Shown: piece after piece, positions 55,511 through 62,495 of the stretch
How positions within the stretch are numbered: the first letter of the stretch is position 1
Layout of the letters: every line of letters starts with the position of its first letter
NCBI RefSeq assembly: GCF_020010905.1
Contig: NZ_JAGJBY010000001.1
Coordinates: 1-64,000 of the forward strand
Direction: 5' to 3'
DNA: 64,000 nucleotides
From: Streptomyces acidiscabies
Lineage (GTDB): Bacteria > Actinomycetota > Actinomycetes > Streptomycetales > Streptomycetaceae
Position numbers and translations under genes: made by a program
The notes under the pieces: generated by a model
What the model saw: only the letters and a program-made list of their open reading frames with translations
Databases searched by the model: none
Told to the model about the DNA's origin: nothing

Positions 55511-56125
55511 ATGTTCCCCATCGACCTGGACCACGTGCTGACCGTGCTGGGCGCCGCCGCGTGGACCACGGAGGAGCAGTCCCGCGCCCGCGTCGCCAGT
55601 GCCCTCGCGCTCGCGGTGTACGACGGCCACACCCGCGACCAAGGAACCCCGTACCTGGAACACCCACTGGCCGTCGTCACGCTCCTGCGCACTGAGACCG
55701 GGGTCAGCCACCCCGAGACCCTGCTCCTCGCCCTCCTCCACGACGCCCTTGAGGTGGCCCCCGAATCGGAGGCACTGCTCATCCAGCGCCTCGGCGCCCA
55801 GTTCACCTCCCGCCTGCGGGAGATGACGCCCGACCACCGCCTCGAACAGCGCTCCAAGGCCACTGGCGACGAACCCAACTGGCGCTTCAAGCAAGCCGCG
55901 CTCCCGGCCGAGGACCTCCTCGTCCGGCTCACCGACCGCCTGCACAACCTGCGCGATCTCGCTGCTTCGCCCAACCTCGACCGGCGCCGGCGCTTCCTTC
56001 GGAGCCTGGAGCACTTCTACCTCCCGCTCGCTGAAGCCGCTCGTGGCCTCAGCCCTCAGCTGGAGACCATGCACACGCTGCTCCACTCCGAGTACGTCCG
56101 ACACCAACGGGAGGTACGTCCGTGA
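55511..56125 (+). CDS. RelA/SpoT-type HD hydrolase, MESH1-like
   Basis: A 204-residue protein with the hydrolase half of a RelA/SpoT enzyme: GHTRDQGTPYLEHPLAVVTLL near 37-57, LLALLHDALEVAPE near 73-86 (the HD pair), and VRLTDRLHNLRDLAAS near 136. There is no synthetase or TGS domain. Stand-alone proteins of this type hydrolyse (p)ppGpp or, in other cases, NADPH or related 3'-phosphates. In this operon it may remove a phosphate from a nucleotide intermediate. GAGG stands eight bases before the ATG; an alternative GTG overlaps the preceding stop. Confidence 0.85.
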   Translation: MFPIDLDHVLTVLGAAAWTTEEQSRARVASALALAVYDGHTRDQGTPYLEHPLAVVTLLRTETGVSHPETLLLALLHDALEVAPESEALLIQRLGAQFTSRLREMTPDHRLEQRSKATGDEPNWRFKQAALPAEDLLVRLTDRLHNLRDLAASPNLDRRRRFLRSLEHFYLPLAEAARGLSPQLETMHTLLHSEYVRHQREVRP

Positions 56126-57108
56126 AGCGAGTCGTCTACTCGATGGAGCCTGTCGGCCGGACCGGCGGCAGGGTCTACCTGCGGATGCTCCACGAGGCGA
56201 CGGCCGGCGACGTGGAGTGGCGCACGGTCCCGGACCACAAACGCACCTACCGCGTCCGCCGTTGGCGCAAACTGCGCCACCTCGCCCGACTGGCCCCGAC
56301 GATCCGGAAGCTGGAGAGCACCCGAGGCACCTTCGTATGGGACGATCTGAGCCTGCTGCTCTTCACTCCTGACATGCGGGCCCGCACGGTATTCCTCCTT
56401 CACCACTACGAGCCCCTACAGCACGACTCCGCCCCCGTCGAGGCCATGCTCTGGGAGCGCCTGTTCCAGGTGCTCCCCCAGTGCGCCGCCGTAGTCTGTG
56501 TCGCCCCGTTCTGGGCCGACTTCCTCCGTGCCCGAGGCGTGCGCGACGTCCAGGTGATCTACAACGCCTTCGACATGGCGGAGATCGGGCAGGCACGCGG
56601 CTTCGACCGCGACGAATGCCGCACCGAGTTCGGCCTGCCCCCGGACGTGATCGGCGTGTACGTGGGGAAGGCTGTGCACTGGAAGGGCACCGATGAGGTC
56701 TCGGCAGCCCTGGCCGGTGTTCCCGGGCTGCGGGTGATCACCAGTGGCAGCAACACCATCGGCTTCGACGGAACCCACTTCGACGTGGCGCGCGAGCGGT
56801 ACTTGCGGCTCCTGTGCGCGTGCGACGTCGGCGTCTTCCTTCCTCGGATGCAGGAGGGCTGGAGCCGCTGCGCGGCCGAGGCCCTTCTGATGGGCCTGCC
56901 CTGCCTGATCCGCCCGGTGGCCGGCCTGAGCGACCTCGCCACCCTGACCGGCCAGCCGGCCCCGGACCTCGACCGCCTGCCGACGCAGGTCCGGGAACGC
57001 GCAACGGCGCGCCAGAGCGAGACCAAGGCTGCTTATGAAGCCCTGGCCCGGTTCGATCTGGCCTACTTCGGGAACGCCTGGGGCGACCTTCTCGCGAAGA
57101 TCGCCTGA
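56122..57108 (+). CDS. GT4-type glycosyltransferase, second of the operon
   Basis: A 328-residue GT-B protein. VIGVYVGKAVHWKGTDEVSAAL near 175 and MQEGWSRCAAEALLMGLPCLI near 250 (E-x7-E) belong to the nucleotide-sugar-binding domain. The N-terminal domain is shorter than in the first glycosyltransferase. GTG start overlaps the HD gene stop by 4 bases. It is the last gene of the operon and is convergent with the GluRS gene, 7 bases away. Confidence 0.84.
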   Translation: MKRVVYSMEPVGRTGGRVYLRMLHEATAGDVEWRTVPDHKRTYRVRRWRKLRHLARLAPTIRKLESTRGTFVWDDLSLLLFTPDMRARTVFLLHHYEPLQHDSAPVEAMLWERLFQVLPQCAAVVCVAPFWADFLRARGVRDVQVIYNAFDMAEIGQARGFDRDECRTEFGLPPDVIGVYVGKAVHWKGTDEVSAALAGVPGLRVITSGSNTIGFDGTHFDVARERYLRLLCACDVGVFLPRMQEGWSRCAAEALLMGLPCLIRPVAGLSDLATLTGQPAPDLDRLPTQVRERATARQSETKAAYEALARFDLAYFGNAWGDLLAKIA

Positions 57109-57115
57109 CCGACGG

Positions 57116-58540
57116 CTATGCCTGCGCGGCAGCCAGCTTCTTGGCCGCCGCCTCCAGACGGGCCAGCACACGGTCCCGGCCGAGCAACTCCATGGACTCG
57201 AACAGCGGAAGTCCGATCGTCCGGCCGGTGACCGCGACTCGGATGGGCGCCTGAGCCTTGCCCAGCTTGAGGCCGTACTTTTCGCCGACGGCGAGGAGTA
57301 CGGCCTTCAGGTCGTCCGCCTTCCAGTCCGCGAGGGCGGCCAGCTCGGCGCGGGCGTCGGACAGGATATTGTCGGCGCCCGCCTTCATCGCCTTGTTCCA
57401 CGACGCCTCGTCCTCGACCGGCTCATCGAGGAACAGGAAGTCCACGTAGCTGGTGATCTCCGACAGCAACGCCAGCCGAGTCTGGGCCAGCGGGGCAGCC
57501 ACCTCGAAGAGGTCCTTGTCGAACGCCTCTGGCGCCCACGGCGCGTACGGAGCGACGAGCCACGGCGCGCAGGCGCCTGCGAACTGCTCCGGGGACAGCG
57601 CGCGGATGTAGTCGCCGTTGAACGCAGTCAGCTTCTTCACGTCGAAGAAGGCCGGCGCGGTGTTGACGTCCTCGATCCGAAAGAGCTGCTCCAGCTCTTC
57701 GTACGGCATGATCTCCCGGTCGTCACCAGGCCCCCAGCCCAGGAGCATGAGGTAGTTCACCATCGCCTCGGGCAGGAAACCCTCGGCGAGATAGTCCTCC
57801 AGCGCCACCTTGTCACGGCGCTTGGACAGCTTCTGCCGCTTCTCGTTCACGATCACCGGAAGGTGCGCCCACACCGGCGGCTTCGCGCCGAGCGCCTCCC
57901 ACAGCAACTGCTGCTTCGGCGTGTTCGACAGGTGCTCCTCGCCACGGATGACCTGCGTGATGCCCTCGTCCAGGTCGTCGACCACGTTGGCGATCAGGAA
58001 CACCGGGGACCCATCACCGCGGGCGATCACGAAGTCCTCGATCGCACTGTTCGGGAACGCCGGCTCCCCGCGGATCAAGTCGACCACGACGGTCTCGCCC
58101 TCGTCCGGGGTCCGGAACCGCATCGCACGGCCCTCTTCGAAGGCCAGCCCGCGCGCCCGGCAGAACCCGTCGTAGCCCAGGTGGTCCGAGCCCGTACGCT
58201 CCTTCAACTGCTCCCGGGTGCAGTCGCAGTAGTACGCCCGGCCAGCCGCGAAGAGCTGCTGAGCCGCCTCACTGTGCCGGTCGGCGTTGTGTGACTGGAA
58301 GTACGGCCCCTCGAAGGCCGCGTCCTCGCCATGAATACCGATCGCCGCAAGTGCGCTGATGATCCCGTCGATCCACTCCGGCTTGTTCCGGGCCGCGTCG
58401 GTGTCCTCGATCCGCAGGACGAACGTGCCGCCGGACTGTCGCGCCACTGCCCAGTTGTAGAGAGCGGACCGTGCACCACCGACATGGAACATACCGGTCG
58501 GAGACGGGGCGAAACGAACGCGAACCGGGGCAGTAGACAT
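57116..58540 (-). CDS. gltX: Glutamyl-tRNA synthetase, divergent second type
   Basis: A class I synthetase of 474 residues. [21 protein letters not shown] near 8-28 (in part) holds the HIGH-type motif, RIEDTDAAR near 39, CDCTREQ near 108, and [14 protein letters not shown] near 240 the KMSKS-type loop. The usual Streptomyces enzyme reads [21 protein letters not shown] (in part, from memory), so this is a distinct, probably additional, GluRS. It charges tRNA-Glu. ATG start after a GCACAT context without strong ribosome site; the frame has in-frame starts up to 58651. Being beside a biosynthetic operon, it may confer self-resistance or supply Glu-tRNA. Confidence 0.9.
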   Translation of the reverse strand: MSTAPVRVRFAPSPTGMFHVGGARSALYNWAVARQSGGTFVLRIEDTDAARNKPEWIDGIISALAAIGIHGEDAAFEGPYFQSHNADRHSEAAQQLFAAGRAYYCDCTREQLKERTGSDHLGYDGFCRARGLAFEEGRAMRFRTPDEGETVVVDLIRGEPAFPNSAIEDFVIARGDGSPVFLIANVVDDLDEGITQVIRGEEHLSNTPKQQLLWEALGAKPPVWAHLPVIVNEKRQKLSKRRDKVALEDYLAEGFLPEAMVNYLMLLGWGPGDDREIMPYEELEQLFRIEDVNTAPAFFDVKKLTAFNGDYIRALSPEQFAGACAPWLVAPYAPWAPEAFDKDLFEVAAPLAQTRLALLSEITSYVDFLFLDEPVEDEASWNKAMKAGADNILSDARAELAALADWKADDLKAVLLAVGEKYGLKLGKAQAPIRVAVTGRTIGLPLFESMELLGRDRVLARLEAAAKKLAAAQA

Positions 58541-58688
58541 GTGCTCCAGGGTACCGACGCCGGGCACCCGTCCTGGACCATTCCGCGTACCCCCGCACCG
58601 CCTTTCTCCGGCAGCCCTCGCCCTGGCCCGCAGGTGAGCGGGGGAACGCACGCTGAGTTAGCTTTCCTGCTCACACCGCCTCAACCGC

Positions 58689-61136
58689 TCACACTGCGCC
58701 CGTGGCATCTTCACTCCCGTCGAACTCATCGTTCTCAATCTCCACATCGTCGACCTTGACCACCAGATCGCTGCTGGAGTCAGACAGTTCCAGACCGAGC
58801 CACCCCTTGAGTCGGGTGTAGGCCAGCCGTAGGAGGACAACAGCACGCTGATCCATGAACGCCGGATTCAACTCGTCCTCACGCTGGCCCAGTGCACGCA
58901 GGTGTGGGAGGTAGCGCGACAGGGCCGTGAGATCTTCAGTCGACTGCGCGAAAGTCAAGCCGGAACTGGTGAGGATCGACTTGGCGTCATCGGCCGTCGG
59001 GGCACCAAGTGCCGCGTACAGGACCTTCTTCTCGTTCCAAGGCCGCGAACTGAGAGACGCATTGGCGGCATTTGGTGCCAGGACCAGATTGCCCAGCTTG
59101 TGGACGGTCTCCTTATCGCTGTAGAAATCCTCGTCCCACCCGCTCGTGGCCTGCTGCGGTGCGATGTGCTCAACCGTGAGGTGTGTCTCGTCCGCCCAAC
59201 CGTCTGCAGTGAAGCACGAGGCGACCCCCGCCTTGCCTTGGATAATCAGTCCCGGATTCCCCGGATCTTCAATTGTGTCATGATACGCAGCCAGAAGAAG
59301 AAAACGTGTCAGCGGGCGGGCCATTTTATAGAGCGGCAACGCAGAAGCATCCGCCAAGAATGAGGGCAGGTTTGGGATGGCACCGTGCTTAGGGTGCAAC
59401 AAGCGCGCCACAAGTTCCTTCTTCAGCGCCTCGGCGTCGACGGCCGGATCAGAGCTCAATACAGTGGGCACTGCCGACTGGCGAGCGAGCGGAACCATTC
59501 CCGTGAGCGAGGGACCGGCCATTACTGCCCGGTACTGGCTATCGATGTTACCCGTGCCACGCCGGGTTGATCGCCAGAAGACCGTAAAGGCAGTGATAGC
59601 TTTGATTGCCTTCTCGAACTCGGCGATGCGCTTTCCCCTCGCCTCCCCTTCGTCCGCGTGGACAGCCTCCGAGTAGAAGCGCACAAGTGGCGCGATGGCA
59701 ATGGTGTGATTGAGCTTGTCGAGGAAGCCCAGACACAACTTAACGGCATCCGTCATGGCAGTCGCTTCTAGCCCGGGTAGCGCGCGAGGAGAGTTATTCG
59801 TGGACTCCCAGGCATTCCCAACAAAGGCCGCAGTGTCGCGCAGGTGGCGCAAATAAGCGCTGCGTTCATCCGCCGAGTCCTTGTGGCCCTCAAAGGTATC
59901 GCGCATGTAGACCCTCTGATCCGGAAGGCGCTTGGAGAGCTTCTCTCCGGTCTCCGCCAACGCGAAAGTGACCAGCAGGTCTCGAGTTGCGTTCTGGAGC
60001 TTGTCTCCGACGTCGAAACGGTCCAGATAGCCCTGAACTTCCTTCATGTACGCGTGCGCGTCTGATTCCTGGTAATCCTGAATCTTCTCTGCCATCACCA
60101 CGCGAGGGAGGAAGGTCTCGAAGGCGGTCAGAGGCTCGCCCGTGGTATTCAATGACTCGAAGATCGTGAAGGCGTAGTCCTCGTCCTTGCCCTGCACGAC
60201 AGTCAGAGCGATGCGGTTCAAGCCATAGGCGGCAAACATGACGAGTCGCATCAGCTCCGCCTCAGGCTCGTCTTCCAACCCCCCAATCCAAGCACAGAGC
60301 TCGGAGTCGAGTTCGTGATTAAAGAGCGCACGCTGGAATTCAATGTTGGTGGCAAGGGTTGCTAGCGGCGGCAGATCCTCCAGCTCCTCGATAGTTTTCC
60401 TCTGCGAGAGCTTGGTCAATCCGATGCGGATCTCATTGAACCTCTTGATGAGGTCGCCTTCACCTTCACCTGCATTCTGCCGCGCCGCCGGCTTGAAGTC
60501 CGTCGGCTTAGAGTCTGCCGACTCGTTATCGACTAGCAATGAGTACTGGTAGATAAGGTTGGCGATCGGCGACTCATACTGCTTGAGCTTCTCATCCCTG
60601 GCCCACTGATCTACGAAGGCTCGAATGAGGCGCGGATAGATCGGCGTAGTTCCGAAGTTCTTTCGCTCATAGAACGCCGCCCCAAGCATCTGAAGAATGT
60701 CGCTCGTTTCTGAGTAGAGGTGAGTCCGAGCACTGTCGGTCGGATCCAGCGCTTTCCCCTTGAAAACCTTCCATGCACGCTGACGAATGAGGTTATGCAG
60801 GCCGACCAGCAGGATAAGAAGGCTCGACAAACGCTGCTGTCCATCGATCACGGTAAGGACCTTGGACGGGACCTCGGACTTGACAATTGGCTTCACCGTG
60901 ACATGATTAACATCATGAATGGTGATAACGGTCCCCAAGAAGGTGAAGCTATCTGGTGCCTTACCTAGATTCTTGAGGCCATGCAGTGTATCGTCGAGCA
61001 ATTTCTCGACCTTGTCTTTACCCCAGCCATACGGGCGCTGATAGGGCGGAAGATAGAGGCCCAAACCATTGTCAGAAAGTAGCTCGCGAACACTCTTACT
61101 CTGCGCCTCGAATATTTCCTTGGCCTGCGTAGGCAT
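58689..61136 (-). CDS. DUF262/DUF1524 nuclease (GmrSD/SspE-like)
   Basis: The protein has 815 residues. The N-terminal DUF262 domain has LPPYQRPYGWGKDKVEKLLDD near 29-49 (in part) and TVIDGQQRLSSLLILL near 92-107, the DGQQR motif of the ParB/Srx-type nucleotide-binding fold. The C-terminal DUF1524 domain has TVEHIAPQQ near 653 and HKLGNLVLAPNAANASLS near 672-690, a His-Me/HNH-type nuclease core. Proteins of this layout are GmrSD type IV enzymes that cut modified DNA, or SspE of phosphorothioation-based defence. GC content is visibly lower than in neighbouring genes, with many AT-rich codons, a sign of recent transfer. Confidence 0.88.
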   Translation of the reverse strand: MPTQAKEIFEAQSKSVRELLSDNGLGLYLPPYQRPYGWGKDKVEKLLDDTLHGLKNLGKAPDSFTFLGTVITIHDVNHVTVKPIVKSEVPSKVLTVIDGQQRLSSLLILLVGLHNLIRQRAWKVFKGKALDPTDSARTHLYSETSDILQMLGAAFYERKNFGTTPIYPRLIRAFVDQWARDEKLKQYESPIANLIYQYSLLVDNESADSKPTDFKPAARQNAGEGEGDLIKRFNEIRIGLTKLSQRKTIEELEDLPPLATLATNIEFQRALFNHELDSELCAWIGGLEDEPEAELMRLVMFAAYGLNRIALTVVQGKDEDYAFTIFESLNTTGEPLTAFETFLPRVVMAEKIQDYQESDAHAYMKEVQGYLDRFDVGDKLQNATRDLLVTFALAETGEKLSKRLPDQRVYMRDTFEGHKDSADERSAYLRHLRDTAAFVGNAWESTNNSPRALPGLEATAMTDAVKLCLGFLDKLNHTIAIAPLVRFYSEAVHADEGEARGKRIAEFEKAIKAITAFTVFWRSTRRGTGNIDSQYRAVMAGPSLTGMVPLARQSAVPTVLSSDPAVDAEALKKELVARLLHPKHGAIPNLPSFLADASALPLYKMARPLTRFLLLAAYHDTIEDPGNPGLIIQGKAGVASCFTADGWADETHLTVEHIAPQQATSGWDEDFYSDKETVHKLGNLVLAPNAANASLSSRPWNEKKVLYAALGAPTADDAKSILTSSGLTFAQSTEDLTALSRYLPHLRALGQREDELNPAFMDQRAVVLLRLAYTRLKGWLGLELSDSSSDLVVKVDDVEIENDEFDGSEDATGAV

Positions 61137-61661
61137 GCATAGCCCCTTTTCGTTTAGCAGGTTCGTTCAGATCAGATACGGAATCACCTTAGAAGGGACC
61201 TGTAATCTGCATTTCAGCTCAACGATCGCGCAATTGATGCCGCAAAGCAAAATGACAGCACCGAGGAAACAGGTAAGGGGCGCAGAGCCCCTGACTGGGC
61301 ACATCGAGGAACTGGGAAGTTGACATCCGCACCACATCAAAAACCCGCGAGTTTCCATATCCCCGGTTTCTCTCCGTCACCGCCCCGCACCTGTGCGCGA
61401 GTTGTCACTCATGGTGGCATATGAGTGGTCGACAGGGGTAGCAGGAGCGCGCATGAACCCATCATGCCCCAAATGTGATGTTACGTCACTCCATCACGGA
61501 GAAACTCGACTTGCCGTGGGCGAGTGCGATGCGTCCCTTCGGGAGCCCAGGGACAGAGTCTGGACAAGGTCATAACCGCAAGCGGGCCAAGCTTGATTGG
61601 AGCCGGGAAAGCAACAGCGGCCCCAGCTCGTGCTGCTGGGGCCGCTGTGTGTCGTTTCGGG
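61137..61661. other. Intergenic region upstream of the DUF262 gene
   Basis: These 525 bases hold the promoter region of the DUF262 gene (61140-61260 is AT-rich) and the terminator of the PAPS-reductase-like gene. A 40-codon frame with one CxxC (MNPSCPKCDV, from 61454) has no ribosome site and no coding bias; I do not call it a gene. Confidence 0.5.
61615..61647 (-). terminator. Terminator after the PAPS-reductase-like gene
   Basis: CAGCGGCCCCAGC and GCTGGGGCCGCTG form a perfect 13-bp stem with a 7-base loop, followed on the minus strand by TTGCTTTCCC. It begins 14 bases after the stop codon and separates the two-gene unit from the DUF262 gene. Confidence 0.85.
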
Positions 61662-62495
61662 TCAGAGGTGGCAGACGGAGCAGCCGGCCTCATCGTCGTC
61701 TGAGTCAAGTGCGTCGGAAAGGACCTCTAGCAAGGGGCGGTTGGGCTTGATGCGCTTGGCTGCGCGTTCAAGGGCCGCCTCGTGTTTGGCCTCAATCTCG
61801 TCCTTGCGCTCTATCAGCTCCGGCAGCGACTCGCCCTGTGACCAGGTGTAGTTGCGGCCCTTCATAGCCGTGTGGCGGAACCGGACCTTGTCTTCGTACT
61901 CGACGGCCTTGTCGTACAGGTCGGGGTGGCGCTCCTTGAGGCCGACCCACTCGTGCTTGCGCTGGAAGAAGCAGAAGTAGCAGCCCGAACGCGTACGCCA
62001 CTCGTAGTAGCCGGGGAGTCCAATGCCAGCTTCGTCGAGGATGCGCATCACGCCGTCCTTGTCGACGCCATCCTCACGGAAGGGGAAGACGGCATCAATG
62101 TTCGGCTTGGTGCTGACGTAGCCGAGGCGGTTCTCGTCAGCACGGATGGCCACATAGGAGATGACCTTGTCGTCGCCGACCCACTCCTCCAGCGGCTTGA
62201 TCTTCAGATTTTTCGTGCACCAGCGCATCTGCGGGCTGGGAAGGGTGCCTTGGTAGACCTCCATCCAGTGATCGAAGTCCCGGTCGGCATTGAGTCGCTC
62301 GATGGGCTTACCGAGGGCTGCTTCCAACCGGTTGAGGTACTCGTACGTCTCTGGTAGTTCAGCACCGGTGTCGCAGAAGAAGTACTCCATCTCCGGCACA
62401 CGATCGCGCATGTAGATGGCAAGCGCCGACGAGTCCTTGCCACCTGAGATACCCAGGACGTGGCGAACCTTCTCCTGGGTGACTGGGTCCGTCAT
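61662..62495 (-). CDS. PAPS-reductase-like sulfurtransferase, DndC/BrxP type
   Basis: A 277-residue protein of the N-type ATP pyrophosphatase fold. The PP-loop ISGGKDSS stands at 16-23, RWCTKNLKIKPLEEW (Cys 93) at 91-105, SGCYFCFFQRK (Cys 172, 175) near 171, and CSVC at the extreme C-terminus (Cys 272, 275). Conserved cysteines of this pattern can hold an iron-sulfur cluster, as in DndC. Members act in sulfate assimilation, in DNA phosphorothioation (DndC), or in BREX type 4 (BrxP). The gene lies with a large phage-defence-type ATPase, coupled by a 4-base overlap, and no cysteine-synthesis genes are near, so defence is favoured. Confidence 0.82.
   Translation of the reverse strand: MTDPVTQEKVRHVLGISGGKDSSALAIYMRDRVPEMEYFFCDTGAELPETYEYLNRLEAALGKPIERLNADRDFDHWMEVYQGTLPSPQMRWCTKNLKIKPLEEWVGDDKVISYVAIRADENRLGYVSTKPNIDAVFPFREDGVDKDGVMRILDEAGIGLPGYYEWRTRSGCYFCFFQRKHEWVGLKERHPDLYDKAVEYEDKVRFRHTAMKGRNYTWSQGESLPELIERKDEIEAKHEAALERAAKRIKPNRPLLEVLSDALDSDDDEAGCSVCHL

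Noticed and set aside
61454..61575. Small frame MNPSCPKCDV with one CxxC pair
   Set aside because: No ribosome site, poor third-position GC, and no second metal-binding pair.
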